A stretch of DNA of 64,000 nt from Haloplanus rubicundus (GCF_003342675.1 NZ_CP031148.1:1984001-2048000), one strand, 5' to 3'; counted from the stretch's first letter, positions 1 through 8,597 are shown. Made by a program: numbers and translations. Notes: generated by a model from the sequence alone, not told the origin.

Positions 1-405
1 GGCATCCTCCGCGACGTCTCGGCGGAGCGGCGCCGGGCGCGCGAACTCGAACGGCGGACCCGCGCCATGGACGAGGCGCCCATCGGGATCACGATGAGCG
101 ACCCCTCGAAGCCGGACACTCCCCTGACTTACGTCAACGACAGGTTCGTCGAGATGACGGGGTACGACCGCGAGACGCTGCTCGGACGCAACCTCCGATT
201 CCTCCGCGCTTCCGACGCCGCCGACGACTCGGTCGCCGAACTCCGAGCGGCGGTCGACGCCGGCGAGTCCGTGACGACCACGCTCCGCACCCAGCGGCGC
301 GACGGCGAGGCGTTCCGAACCCGGGTGAGCCGCACGCCCCTCCGCGACGAGGACGGCGACGTCACCCGCTGGGTGGGCTTTCACGAGCGGCAGACCCGCC
401 GGTGA
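1..405 (+). CDS. PAS-domain sensor protein, 3' part only
   Basis: The frame is open from the left edge, so this is the C-terminal end of a longer signalling protein. An Arg/Glu-rich helical linker (residues 1-22 of the visible part) leads into one PAS domain containing YVNDRFVEMTGY and GRNLRFL, followed by a PAC-like end with WVGFHE. The core resembles blue-light LOV domains, whose GRNCRFLQ signature carries the flavin-binding cysteine; here that position is Leu, so flavin adduct chemistry is not expected. The protein ends straight after the PAS domain without a kinase. The upstream part and any output domain lie outside the window. Confidence 0.8.
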   Translation, partial: GILRDVSAERRRARELERRTRAMDEAPIGITMSDPSKPDTPLTYVNDRFVEMTGYDRETLLGRNLRFLRASDAADDSVAELRAAVDAGESVTTTLRTQRRDGEAFRTRVSRTPLRDEDGDVTRWVGFHERQTRR

Positions 406-617
406 CTCGAAGACGCGACCGGGCCGCCATCGCCGACGAGGGACCGACTGCGTTCAGTAAGGGGTGCGAAACTGTTTCTGCGGGGAGGTCGAAACGGTGG
501 ATGTGACGTTTCAGATAGGGCTTCCGCGCGACGCGACGGCCGCCACGAGTACCGACCGCTCGGCACGGACTGTCACTGCCACCCCGAAGGCGGCGCCTTC
601 GTCGAGCGGGTGACGGA

Positions 618-2102
618 GTGACCCGGACGATTCTCGTCGCCGGCACCGCCAGCCACGTCGGCAAGAGTACGGTCGCGGCCGGTCTCTGTCGCCACCTCGC
701 CGACCGGGGCGTCGACGTCGCTCCGTTCAAGGGACAGAACATGAGCAACAACGCCCGGGCCGTCCTCGCCGCCGACGGCGACGCCGAGTGGGGCGAAATC
801 GGCGTCTCGCAGTACGTGCAAGCGCGGGCGGCACGCGTGACGCCGACGACGGACACGAATCCAGTGTTGCTCAAACCCCGCGGGGACGGCGAGAGCCAAC
901 TCGTCGTCCACGGGGAGGCGGTCGACGACGTCGAGGCGGGCGACTACTACGAGACCCACTGGGAACGCGCCCGCGACGCCGCCGCGGACGCCTACCGCCG
1001 ACTCGCCGCGGCACACGACGTGGTCGTCGCGGAGGGCGCGGGGAGCGTCGCGGAGCCGAACCTCCGACACCGCGACATAGCGAACGTCGAGACGGCGCGG
1101 TTCGCCGACGCGGACGTCCTCCTCGTCGCGGACATCGAACGTGGCGGCGCGTTCGCCAGCATCGTCGGCACGCTGGAACTCGCCCCGGACGACGTCGTCG
1201 AGCGGGTGGTCGGCGTCGTCATCACGAAGTTCCGCGGCGACCGGTCGCTGCTCGATCCGGCCATCGAGACGGTCGAGGATCGGACGGGCGTCCCCGTGGT
1301 CGGCGTCCTGCCGTACGACGACCCCGGCCTTCCGGCGGAGGACAGCGTCTCCCTCCCGGACGACGAGGGGGTCCGCGGCGACGACGACGGCGTGCCCGAC
1401 GGGCGGGCCGTCACCGTCGGCGTCCCGCGCCTCCCCCGCGTCTCCAACGCCACCGACCTCGAACCGCTGGCTCGGGTGCCGGGCGTCCGCGTCGCGTACC
1501 TGCCACCCTCGGCGTCGCTCGACGGCGTCGACGCCGTCGTCGTCCCGGGGACGAAGAACACGGTCGACGATCTGCTCGCGCTCCGCGAGACCGGCTTCGA
1601 CGCGGCACTCGCCGCGTTCGACGGCCCAGTCGTCGGGATCTGTGGCGGCTACCAGCTACTCGGCGAACGCATCGAAAACGCCCACGTCGAGGGGACCGGG
1701 GACCGGCGGGTCGTCGACGGGATCGGACGGCTGCCCGTGGCGACGACGTTCTCGGCCGACAAGCGCGTGGAAGCGGTGACCCGGGCGGTGTCGGGGGCGG
1801 GACCGCTTTCCGGCGCGAGCGGGACCGTCTCGGGCTACGAGATTCACATGGGCGACACCCACGCGCTGGCTCCCGTCGACCGGCCGGTCGGTCCCGAGAG
1901 CGCCGCGGTCGGCGACGTCGCCGGGACGTATCTCCACGGCCTCTTCGAAAATCGGACGATGCGCGAGGCGTTCGTCGAAGCCGTCTACGACGCGGCCGGT
2001 CGGACGCGGCCCGAACGGGACGGCGGCCGACGAAGCCCCTACGATGCTGCGGCGGCGCTCGTCCGGGATCACGTGGACGCGTCCGTGATCGACCTCGGGT
2101 AG
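618..2102 (+). CDS. cbiP: Cobyric acid synthase (CbiP/CobQ)
   Basis: Amidates side chains b, d, e and g of adenosylcobyrinic acid a,c-diamide with glutamine and ATP in cobalamin synthesis. The 494 residues match the family length. An N-terminal dethiobiotin synthase-like P-loop ([10 protein letters not shown], residues 9-18) is followed by the conserved FKGQNMSNN, and the C-terminal half is a class I glutamine amidotransferase with [10 protein letters not shown] (Cys342 nucleophile) and the catalytic His440 in YLHGLFEN. The start is GTG at 618. No other cobalamin gene is next to it in this window. The 212-base leader is discussed as a finding. Confidence 0.95.
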   Translation: MTRTILVAGTASHVGKSTVAAGLCRHLADRGVDVAPFKGQNMSNNARAVLAADGDAEWGEIGVSQYVQARAARVTPTTDTNPVLLKPRGDGESQLVVHGEAVDDVEAGDYYETHWERARDAAADAYRRLAAAHDVVVAEGAGSVAEPNLRHRDIANVETARFADADVLLVADIERGGAFASIVGTLELAPDDVVERVVGVVITKFRGDRSLLDPAIETVEDRTGVPVVGVLPYDDPGLPAEDSVSLPDDEGVRGDDDGVPDGRAVTVGVPRLPRVSNATDLEPLARVPGVRVAYLPPSASLDGVDAVVVPGTKNTVDDLLALRETGFDAALAAFDGPVVGICGGYQLLGERIENAHVEGTGDRRVVDGIGRLPVATTFSADKRVEAVTRAVSGAGPLSGASGTVSGYEIHMGDTHALAPVDRPVGPESAAVGDVAGTYLHGLFENRTMREAFVEAVYDAAGRTRPERDGGRRSPYDAAAALVRDHVDASVIDLG

Positions 2103-2114
2103 GCTGTTGGACGG

Positions 2115-2424
2115 CACACCGGGACGCATATACGATTTCGGACGCAGTTCTCCGAGTATGCCCGACGACACGGCGGGACCGGGATGGTTCGAATCCGTCC
2201 CGCCCGACGACCTCGACGCCGCCCGCGATGTCATCGAGAACGGCAGCGCGGAAACCCCGGACGACTGGCCCGCCCTCGCCGTCGACGCCGGGTTCGCCGA
2301 CGACGAGGACGACTACTACGATCTGCTTCACGACGCCACCGTGACCGCGGCCCGGGAAGCCGTCCGGGAGCGCGAGCGGGCGGACGACCAGCAGCTCGTC
2401 CACGCCATCCGGAGCATGGACGAC
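2115..2424 (+). repeat. Direct repeat copy 1 (nop5 promoter and 5' end)
   Basis: This block matches 3349-3658 at a constant offset of 1234 bases. The first 97 bases, which hold the TATA region and the first codons, differ at about 20 positions. The remaining 213 bases (2212-2424) are identical to 3446-3658 by my direct comparison. Similarity stops abruptly after 2424. Confidence 0.93.
2127..2136 (+). promoter_or_regulatory. TATA region of the truncated nop5 copy
   Basis: CATATACGAT lies about 26 bases before the ATG at 2158 and is identical to the element at 3361-3370 in front of intact nop5. Confidence 0.55.
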
Positions 2425-2442
2425 ATAGTGCGAACCGCTTGA
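2158..2442 (+). pseudogene. Truncated nop5 copy
   Basis: Encodes 94 residues that repeat the N-terminal end of the NOP5-like protein at 3392, then leave the match after IRSMDD and stop a few codons later. The helical and Nop domains needed to bind fibrillarin and box C/D RNA are missing. Its own TATA-like CATATACGAT lies 26 bases ahead of the ATG, so it could still be transcribed leaderless. It is best read as a remnant left by duplication of the nop5 5' end. A short peptide with a regulatory role cannot be excluded, because the frame is intact up to the junction. Confidence 0.8.
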
Positions 2443-2490
2443 TTGCGGTCTCTGTCCTCGTGGGCTTCGGCTGTCGACTCGCCCGGTATA

Positions 2491-2507
2491 GATTCCTATC
2501 AGGAATC
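2491..2507. repeat. 7-bp inverted repeat ahead of the antitoxin gene
   Basis: GATTCCT-ATC-AGGAATC follows a TATA-like GGTATAG in the 225-base spacer before the antitoxin ORF. It could be an autoregulatory operator or a chance hairpin. The whole spacer is poorer in GC than the flanking genes. Confidence 0.35.
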
Positions 2508-2667
2508 GTATTCTCAATGGGAAACGAACGATTTCGAGCACTCGGAGCTCCCCATGTCCGGAGAAGTAGCCTTTCGCTACCGGCCAGTCCAGAGTATTCT
2601 CCGAACCCCTCGACATTGAGAGCAGTTCACGGGAACGCTTTTGCGATAGCAGTCGATAGAAGCGAGC

Positions 2668-2961
2668 ATGGCCGAACGGGAGAGCCGTCGTGTCGTCCAC
2701 GACCTCATGGACGAACCCCATATCGCCGGACATCGAGTCAGCGTCCGCCAGGTGTACGCGCTGGTCGAAGAGCGCGGCGTGGACCCCGAAACGGTCGCCG
2801 ACCGATACGACCTAGATGTGGCCGACGTCTACCACGCGCTCGCGTACTATCACGACAACCCACGCGAGATGAGCGGGATCGAAGCCGAGCGCGACGAGGC
2901 TTTCGAGACGTTCCGGGACTCGATTCATCGCCCCGATGGCGTCGACCCTGACGCCGCCTGA
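2668..2961 (+). CDS. DUF433-family antitoxin
   Basis: A 97-residue protein with the DUF433 helix-turn-helix pattern: HIAGHRVSVRQVYALVEERG, then DPETVADRYDL and VADVYHALAYYHDNP. DUF433 proteins are typical partners of DUF5615 PIN-like toxins, and the next gene is such a protein, beginning one base after this stop codon. It probably neutralises the toxin and represses the operon. The pair sits exactly between the two copies of the nop5 5' region, which suggests the cassette arrived with, or caused, that rearrangement. Confidence 0.88.
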   Translation: MAERESRRVVHDLMDEPHIAGHRVSVRQVYALVEERGVDPETVADRYDLDVADVYHALAYYHDNPREMSGIEAERDEAFETFRDSIHRPDGVDPDAA

Positions 2962-2962
2962 C

Positions 2963-3307
2963 ATGTCGGAGTGGCGGTTTCTTCTCGACGAGAACGTCGA
3001 CCCGAAAGTAGCCACGTATCTCGACAAAGAGGCGTTGTTCGCCGTCCACGTCCAGGACACGGTCGGACAGGGCGCCGACGACCAAGACGACGTCCTCCCC
3101 TACGCCCGCGAACACGATCTCATCGTCGTCACGAGTGACGTGAAAGATTTCGGGGCGCTTTCGAACGAGGTTCACGCCGGGATCATTCTCCTCCACGACG
3201 ACACGATGCCCGCCTACCGAGTCGCGTCCGCGCTCATCGCGATGGTCGATACCTATCCGAATCGGGCCGATTTCCCGGGTCGGGAAGAACTCGATGCGTG
3301 GGTCTAA
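2963..3307 (+). CDS. DUF5615 PIN-like toxin (VapC-type nuclease)
   Basis: A 114-residue protein beginning MSEWRFLLDENVDP, the acidic N-terminal strand typical of DUF5615 and Mut7-C PIN-like nucleases. Further conserved acidic positions occur in the DDVLPYAREHDLIVVTSD segment. The expected activity is Mg-dependent RNA cleavage. An ATG at 2936 inside the antitoxin gene is possible, but 2963 fits the family start and gives a one-base gap from the antitoxin stop. Expression is probably coupled to the DUF433 gene. The actual target RNA cannot be told from sequence. Confidence 0.85.
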   Translation: MSEWRFLLDENVDPKVATYLDKEALFAVHVQDTVGQGADDQDDVLPYAREHDLIVVTSDVKDFGALSNEVHAGIILLHDDTMPAYRVASALIAMVDTYPNRADFPGREELDAWV

Positions 3308-3348
3308 CCCGATTTATTCGCTCCGTCGCCGACCGAAACACCAACCGC

Positions 3349-3658
3349 CACACCGGGACGCATATACGATGTCGACTGTAGTTCTCCGAGTATGACCAAC
3401 GAGAAAGTCGGGTCAGGCTGGTTCGAATCGGTGCCACCTGACGATCTCGACGCCGCCCGCGATGTCATCGAGAACGGCAGCGCGGAAACCCCGGACGACT
3501 GGCCCGCCCTCGCCGTCGACGCCGGGTTCGCCGACGACGAGGACGACTACTACGATCTGCTTCACGACGCCACCGTGACCGCGGCCCGGGAAGCCGTCCG
3601 GGAGCGCGAGCGGGCGGACGACCAGCAGCTCGTCCACGCCATCCGGAGCATGGACGAC
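3349..3658 (+). repeat. Direct repeat copy 2 (nop5 promoter and 5' end)
   Basis: Partner of the repeat at 2115-2424. Here the match runs into the intact nop5 gene, so this copy is the functional one. The 1234-base unit between repeat starts contains the truncated copy, the spacer and the toxin-antitoxin pair. Confidence 0.93.
3361..3370 (+). promoter_or_regulatory. TATA box of nop5
   Basis: CATATACGAT is centred about 26 bases before the ATG at 3392, as expected for a leaderless haloarchaeal transcript covering nop5 and flpA. Confidence 0.6.
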
Positions 3659-4237
3659 GCCGACCGGACGGCCAACGAGTTGGCCGAACGCGTCGCCGAG
3701 TGGGCGGGGGCACTGTTCGACGACGTGCGGACGGGCGTCGACGGCGCGCGTGAGGTGGCCGCACGCGATCCCGAGACGGCCGCCGAGGAGCGTGTCGTCT
3801 CGCTGGCGACGCGGGTCGCCGACCTCGCAGCGGAGGCGGCCGACTGCCGGGCGTTCGTCGAGCGGACGGCGCCGGCCGTCGCCCCCAACCTCAGCCGGAT
3901 GGCGGGACCGGTGCTCGCCGCGCGCCTGATCGCCCTCGCCGGCGGCCTCGGCGAGTTGGCGAAGAAGCCGTCCGGGACGGTGCAGGTCCTCGGCGCCGAG
4001 GACGCGCTCTTCGCTCACCTCGCCGGGCGCGCGCCGTCGCCGAAACACGGCGTCATCTACACCCACGACTACGTGCGCAACACCCGGCCCGAGGATCGGG
4101 GGTCGGCCGCCCGCGCGCTAGCGGGCAAACTCGTCATCGCGGCGCGGATCGACCACTACGCCGGTGACCTCCGGGAGGGGATTCACGAGGAACTCGACGA
4201 ACGGATGGCGACCATCCGCGCGAGGGCCGACTCGTGA
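3392..4237 (+). CDS. nop5: NOP5/NOP56-related protein
   Basis: Scaffold of the archaeal box C/D ribonucleoprotein that guides 2'-O-methylation of rRNA and tRNA. The 281-residue protein has a haloarchaeal N-terminal region (WFESVPPDDL), a central coiled-coil-forming helical part, and a C-terminal Nop domain recognised by VAPNLSRMAGPVLAARLIALAGGL and the KHGVIYTHDYVRN end. It runs into the fibrillarin gene with a GTGA overlap, the usual archaeal operon. The first 89 codons are duplicated upstream at 2158. Confidence 0.95.
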   Translation: MTNEKVGSGWFESVPPDDLDAARDVIENGSAETPDDWPALAVDAGFADDEDDYYDLLHDATVTAAREAVRERERADDQQLVHAIRSMDDADRTANELAERVAEWAGALFDDVRTGVDGAREVAARDPETAAEERVVSLATRVADLAAEAADCRAFVERTAPAVAPNLSRMAGPVLAARLIALAGGLGELAKKPSGTVQVLGAEDALFAHLAGRAPSPKHGVIYTHDYVRNTRPEDRGSAARALAGKLVIAARIDHYAGDLREGIHEELDERMATIRARADS

Positions 4238-4872
4238 GCCTGCCCGACGGCGTCGAGTGGCGATCCTTCGACGGCCGTGACCGCCTCGCCACGCGCGGCG
4301 ATCCGGTGTACGGCGAGCCGACCGACGGGCCGTGGCGCCTGTGGGACGCCGGCCGGTCGAAACTGGGGGCGACCCTCGAACTCGGTCTCGACACCGGCCT
4401 CGAGGGCGGCGAGTCCGTCCTCTATCTCGGCGCCGCCAGCGGGACGACGGTGAGCCACGTCGCCGACTTCTGTGGCCCGACCTACGCCGTCGAGTTCGCG
4501 CCCCGACCGACCCGTGACCTCGTGGACGTAGCCGCGGGGCGGTCGAACCTATTCCCGCTCCTGAAAGACGCCAGGAAGCCGACGACGTACGCCCACGTCG
4601 TCGAGTCGGACCTGGACGTCGTCGTTCAGGACGTGGCGACGCGCGGACAGGCCCGGGTCGCCGCGCGCAACCGGCAGTTCCTCCGGGACGACGGCCGCCT
4701 CCTCGCGGCAATCAAAGCCCGGAGCGAGGACGTGACGCGGGAACCGGACGCCGTCTTCGAGGACGTACTCGACGAGTTGCGCGCGACCTACGAGATACTC
4801 GAGACTGCGCGGCTGGATCGCTACCACGACGACCACTTGGCCGTCGTCGCCCGCCCCCGAACGACCGACTGA
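4234..4872 (+). CDS. flpA: Fibrillarin-like rRNA/tRNA 2'-O-methyltransferase
   Basis: SAM-dependent methyltransferase of the box C/D RNP. The 212 residues carry the fibrillarin N-terminal pattern (VYGEPTDGPWRLWDAGRSKLGA), motif I YLGAASGTTVSHVAD, AVEFAPRPTRDL, and the C-terminal LDRYHDDHLAVVAR. The GTG start at 4234 overlaps the nop5 stop by four bases, so translation is probably coupled. NOP5, fibrillarin and L7Ae together form the enzyme; L7Ae is not in this window. Confidence 0.96.
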   Translation: MSLPDGVEWRSFDGRDRLATRGDPVYGEPTDGPWRLWDAGRSKLGATLELGLDTGLEGGESVLYLGAASGTTVSHVADFCGPTYAVEFAPRPTRDLVDVAAGRSNLFPLLKDARKPTTYAHVVESDLDVVVQDVATRGQARVAARNRQFLRDDGRLLAAIKARSEDVTREPDAVFEDVLDELRATYEILETARLDRYHDDHLAVVARPRTTD

Positions 4873-4973
4873 GTGGATCCTGACCGCCGGCGCGGACCGG
4901 TGCCCACTCCCGTGTGATAACTCCTTGGTACAACCCGGAAAAGACTCTTGAGGGGGGCCGTCGGAGTGAGGGT

Positions 4974-5642
4974 ATGACCTTCACCGACGACATTCGTCCT
5001 ACCGCCGACGACCTGTGGGACGACATCGTGTCGCATCCGATGGTGTCGCGACTCGGCGACGGGACGCTCGAGACGGCCCCGTTCGAGTACTGGGTCCGGC
5101 AGGACTACGTCTACCTGATCGACTACGCGCGGGTGTTCGCCCACGGTGCGGCGTCGGCGCCGACGCTCGATCACATGGGGACGTTCGCGGAACTGCTCCA
5201 CGAGACCATCGACACGGAGATGGATCTCCACCGGGCCTACGCCGCGGAGTTCGGGATCACCGAGGCGGAACTGGAGGCGACGGAGCCGTCACCGACGACG
5301 CGGGCCTACACCGACTTCCTCGTGCGGACGGCGGCGACGGGGCCCTTCGGTGATCTCGTCGCCGCCCTCTTGCCCTGCATGTGGGGGTTCAACGAGACGG
5401 CGACGCGTCTGGAAACCGACGGTATGCCCGACGACGAGCGCTACGCGGAGTGGATTCGGACCTACGCGGGCGAGGAGTTCTCGGCACTCACGCGGTGGTG
5501 CAAGGACCTGATGGACGAAGTGGCCGCGGACGCGACGGCGTCGGACCGGGAGCGATACCGCGACCGGTTCGTCACGTCCGCGCGCTACGAGTACCGCTTC
5601 TGGGACGCCGCGTGGAACGAGGAGACGTGGACGGTCGGATGA
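4974..5642 (+). CDS. tenA: TenA family aminopyrimidine aminohydrolase (thiaminase II)
   Basis: Likely hydrolyses aminomethyl-pyrimidine breakdown products of thiamine to HMP for salvage. The 222-residue all-helical protein shows the family hallmarks WVRQDYVYLIDYARVF, the central LLPCMWGFNE segment with the active-site Cys, and YAEWIRTYAGEEF. An in-frame ATG 60 bases upstream is possible, but MTFTDDIRPTADDLW at 4974 matches the family start. The downstream gene begins within its stop codon. No THI-box riboswitch was recognised in front. Confidence 0.92.
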   Translation: MTFTDDIRPTADDLWDDIVSHPMVSRLGDGTLETAPFEYWVRQDYVYLIDYARVFAHGAASAPTLDHMGTFAELLHETIDTEMDLHRAYAAEFGITEAELEATEPSPTTRAYTDFLVRTAATGPFGDLVAALLPCMWGFNETATRLETDGMPDDERYAEWIRTYAGEEFSALTRWCKDLMDEVAADATASDRERYRDRFVTSARYEYRFWDAAWNEETWTVG

Positions 5643-5902
5643 GCGACGACCTGCGGGCACTCCACGAACACCTGAAAGCGACCGAGGAGTTGCCGGTCCG
5701 ACCGGACGCGAGCGTGTGGCTCGGTGAGGCGGCGGCCGTCGCGGCGGACGTCGCCGACGGCGACGCCCCACCCGCCGTCGTCGTCGACCGGGTCGGTCGG
5801 GTCGCGGAACTACTCGCCGAGGTGGAGACGACGGGGAATGCCGACGCGGACGAGCACGTCCGCGCCGCCGAACGGATCGCGACACGGATCGTCGAGGGAT
5901 AG
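5639..5902 (+). CDS. Small conserved-type protein of unknown function, tenA operon
   Basis: An 87-residue acidic, mostly helical protein starting MSDDLRALHEHLKATEELPV. Its ATG overlaps the tenA stop (ATGA), so it is co-transcribed and probably translationally coupled. I recognise no domain or motif. The helical character and coupling suggest a structural or regulatory accessory to thiamine salvage, but that is inference from position only. Confidence 0.7.
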   Translation: MSDDLRALHEHLKATEELPVRPDASVWLGEAAAVAADVADGDAPPAVVVDRVGRVAELLAEVETTGNADADEHVRAAERIATRIVEG

Positions 5903-6158
5903 GGATTATCGGATATGCTTGCTGGGCCGTGCCGGCGAGAATCCCCGGGCAGTTACGATACCCCCGAAGAGAAGACGAAGGGACGGGGAGCGGTTGAGCG
6001 GCGGGCGCGCACACGGCCAAGACGTTGATGTTGACGAAGCGCCTATGGAGTGTGCTGCGTCAGAGGCACTCTGCCGGCCGGGATTCCCCCTATCCCGGCG
6101 GACGCGGCACGGTTTTTCCGAGTTCGACGCGATTCCTCGAGCACTGGGCCTGTCGGAC

Positions 6159-6464
6159 TCAGGCGGGCGTCGCCTCTTCGATCAGATCCGAGACGTACTG
6201 ATCTTCCCACTCCCGGCGCGCTTCGAGTTCGCGCCGTCCCCGACGTGTCAGCGTGTAGTAGTTCGTGCGACGGTCGCGCTGCCCCTTGTCGATGAGACCC
6301 TTCTCGACCAGCGTGTCGAGATTCGGATACAGGCGGCCGTGGTGGATTTCGCTCTCGTAGTAATCCTCGAGTTCCTCCTTGATCGCCAGTCCGTGCGGTT
6401 CGTCGAGCCCGGCGATCACGTACAGGAGATCTCGCTGGAAGCCGGTCAGATCGTGCATCGTCAC
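6159..6464 (-). CDS. PadR family transcriptional regulator
   Basis: A 101-residue winged-helix repressor: DLTGFQRDLLYVIAGLDEPHGLAI, then SEIHHGRLYPNLDTLVEKGLI and TNYYTLTRRGRRELEAR, which are the PadR recognition helix and wing. A short C-terminal helix serves for dimerisation. It stands alone with a long intergenic region upstream. AT-rich ATATAAG elements just before its start, on the minus strand, form the promoter and may overlap its own operator. The ligand and regulon are unknown. Confidence 0.92.
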   Translation of the reverse strand: MTMHDLTGFQRDLLYVIAGLDEPHGLAIKEELEDYYESEIHHGRLYPNLDTLVEKGLIDKGQRDRRTNYYTLTRRGRRELEARREWEDQYVSDLIEEATPA

Positions 6465-6904
6465 CTACTGTTATATCTCGATACTTATATGTCTGTCGTG
6501 GCGGGACACTATTCGCCCGGATAGTCGAATTTCGGGTCGAAGGGCGCCGCGATGCAGGAATCAACGTCATCGACGCGTGCCGACGTTCCGCGACGCGACG
6601 GGGCGATGGCGGAACGTCATCGTCCGTTGATACTGATATCTCCGGGTGAGACTGGGCTGCCAGTCGGGCCGCTCGTTGGCGACGTTCGGGGCGACGAATA
6701 GCCGGCCGTTGGCGGTGTGTCAGAGGCAGGACAACGCCACCGACCACAGACGAATACGTGGAATTATATAATAATTGTATCGATTAGTACGGTTCGTCCG
6801 TGTCGGCCGATCACCACCGTTTCACGTCGAAATGTGAAATTTTTCCTATATTTTCAACACGTGGTCCAAGACTTATTTACTTGGTCGCGTCGAACGGTGC
6901 CCCG
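6465..6904. other. 440-base intergenic region between padR-like gene and gshA
   Basis: No convincing gene. The left end holds the PadR promoter. A 10-base inverted repeat (GACGTTCCGC at 6582-6591 against GCGGAACGTC at 6609-6618) lies in the middle. The stretch 6760-6880 is strikingly AT-rich for this genome and contains several TATA-like and A/T runs ending in the gshA promoter. Confidence 0.6.
6871..6879 (+). promoter_or_regulatory. TATA box of gshA
   Basis: ACTTATTTA sits about 30 bases ahead of the ATG at 6905, giving a nearly leaderless mRNA. Confidence 0.6.
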
Positions 6905-7984
6905 ATGGACCTCGGCTCCCGGGACGCGTTCGCGCGGATGGGTACGCTCGGTATCGAAGAGGAGTTCTACGTCGTCGACGAGGCGGGGCGGCCGACGGCC
7001 GGTATCGACGACCTGATCTACGGGAGCGAGCCGCCCGAACCGCTGGTCGACCGCCTCGATCACGAACTGTTTCAGTTCACTATCGAAACGCAGACGCCGT
7101 TGATCGAGCGGCCGGAGAACGCGCGTGCGGAACTGACCCGGATTCGTCGGGCGCTGGTCGACCACGCGACCGATCACGGCTACCGGGTGGCGGCCGCCGG
7201 CCTGCATCCCTCGGCGAAGTGGCGGGAACTCGATCACGCGACCAAACCCCGCTATCGCGCCCAACTCGACCGCATCCAGTATCCACAACACCGGAACACG
7301 ACCGCCGGCCTGCACGTCCACGTCGGCGTCGACGACGCCGACAAGGCGACGTGGATCGCCAACCGTCTGCGGTGGCATCTCCCCCCCATTCTCGCGCTCT
7401 CGGCCAACTCCCCGTTCTGGAATGGCTTCGACACCGGCCTCGCCTCGGCTCGGGCGAAAATCTTCGAGAATTTGCCAAATACGGGCATCCCAACCGCGTT
7501 CGAGGACTTCGACGCCTACCGGCGCTTCGAGCGGCGCATGGTCGAGACGGGATCGATCAACGACCGGGGCGAACTCTGGTACGACGTGCGCCCACATACG
7601 GGCCACGGCACCGTCGAGGTGCGGACGCCGGACGCACAGGCCGATCCGGACCGCGTCCTCGCCATCGTCGAGTACGTCCACGCCCTCGTCCTCGACCTGG
7701 CCGAGCGCTACGACGACGGGGAGTCGCCGGCCGAACTCCGTCGGGAACTTCTGGACGAGAACAAGTGGCGTGCCATGCGCTACGGCCACGACGCCGAGTT
7801 CGTCACCCGAGACGCCGAGGACACCGTCTCGCTCGGCACCGTCGTCGACCGGGAGCGTAACCGCCTCGGCGTCGACGGCATTCGCGACCTGTACGACGAC
7901 CCGAGCGGCGCCGCGACACAGCGACGGATCCACGACGAGGGCGGCCACGCCGCCCTTCGCGAGTCGCTACTCCTCTCTCCCTGA
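6905..7984 (+). CDS. gshA: Glutamate-cysteine ligase, GCS2 type
   Basis: Makes gamma-glutamylcysteine from glutamate and cysteine with ATP; in haloarchaea this is the main low-molecular-weight thiol. The 359 residues begin [25 protein letters not shown], with the LGIEEEF signature of GCS2 ligases. Further family features are [24 protein letters not shown] and [18 protein letters not shown]. The chosen ATG is placed correctly behind the TATA box. The gene appears monocistronic. Confidence 0.94.
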   Translation: MDLGSRDAFARMGTLGIEEEFYVVDEAGRPTAGIDDLIYGSEPPEPLVDRLDHELFQFTIETQTPLIERPENARAELTRIRRALVDHATDHGYRVAAAGLHPSAKWRELDHATKPRYRAQLDRIQYPQHRNTTAGLHVHVGVDDADKATWIANRLRWHLPPILALSANSPFWNGFDTGLASARAKIFENLPNTGIPTAFEDFDAYRRFERRMVETGSINDRGELWYDVRPHTGHGTVEVRTPDAQADPDRVLAIVEYVHALVLDLAERYDDGESPAELRRELLDENKWRAMRYGHDAEFVTRDAEDTVSLGTVVDRERNRLGVDGIRDLYDDPSGAATQRRIHDEGGHAALRESLLLSP

Positions 7985-7994
7985 CCGGGAAAGC

Positions 7995-8003
7995 CTTTTT
8001 ATC
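7995..8003 (+). promoter_or_regulatory. TATA box of the HTH regulator gene
   Basis: CTTTTTATC lies about 35 bases before the ATG at 8034 in the short gap after gshA. Confidence 0.5.
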
Positions 8004-8033
8004 CGCCGCGTTCTGACCTACCAAAGAGAACAT

Positions 8034-8537
8034 ATGTCTGACGAGAGCACGTCCGAGGAGTTCGATATCGACGATCCGACCGAGGAGGACGTGTCGGCGC
8101 GTGACCGGCTGGAGGCCGAGGCCGACCGGGCGGTCACGGAGTTCGACGAGGGCGTCGTCGACTTGCTCGCGTGGGTGCTCGATACGGAGACCCGTGCCCG
8201 CATCTACGTCTATCTTCGACAGCATCCGAACTCGACGAGCGACGAGGTGGCGGAGGGGACCGGTCTCTACCCCAGTACGGTCCGCGAGGCGCTGGCCCAG
8301 CTCCACGACGAGGACACCGTCGAGCGACACAAACGCGAGAGCGCCGGCGCCGGCAACAATCCTTACGAGTACGAGGCCATCGCCCCCAGCGCGCTCGTTC
8401 GAGGAGTCGTGGGGCAGGTCCAGGAGCAACTGAACGCCGTTTTCAACCTCGACCGGCAGTTGACCGACGCCGGCGCGGACGCCGACGAGTCGGCGACCGA
8501 ACCGGTTCGCATCACCGTCGAAGACGACGAGGAGTGA
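8034..8537 (+). CDS. Winged-helix transcriptional regulator
   Basis: A 167-residue protein: an acidic N-terminal tail (about 40 residues), then a helix-turn-helix with LDTETRARIYVYLRQHPNSTSDEVAEGTGLYPSTVREALAQLHDEDTVER, then a mixed C-terminal region ending in an acidic tail. The fold resembles ArsR/TrmB-type archaeal regulators with an added dimerisation helix (VVGQVQEQLNAVF). It precedes coaD, which has its own promoter. The target genes cannot be inferred. Confidence 0.85.
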   Translation: MSDESTSEEFDIDDPTEEDVSARDRLEAEADRAVTEFDEGVVDLLAWVLDTETRARIYVYLRQHPNSTSDEVAEGTGLYPSTVREALAQLHDEDTVERHKRESAGAGNNPYEYEAIAPSALVRGVVGQVQEQLNAVFNLDRQLTDAGADADESATEPVRITVEDDEE

Positions 8538-8566
8538 CGGCGGCGACCGCCCCGTCGAGTCGACCC

Positions 8567-8574
8567 GTTTAAGT
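8567..8574 (+). promoter_or_regulatory. TATA box of coaD
   Basis: GTTTAAGT is centred about 27 bases before the ATG at 8598, as for a leaderless transcript. Confidence 0.55.
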
Positions 8575-8597
8575 CGCGCGAATTCGTGGCCCCGGAC

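Noticed and set aside
4921..4973. TPP riboswitch ahead of tenA
   Set aside because: The CTGAGA and related THI-box motifs are absent in this short leader.
6800..6904. Longer upstream start for gshA (at 6800)
   Set aside because: It crosses the AT-rich promoter; the family begins near [21 protein letters not shown] at 6905.
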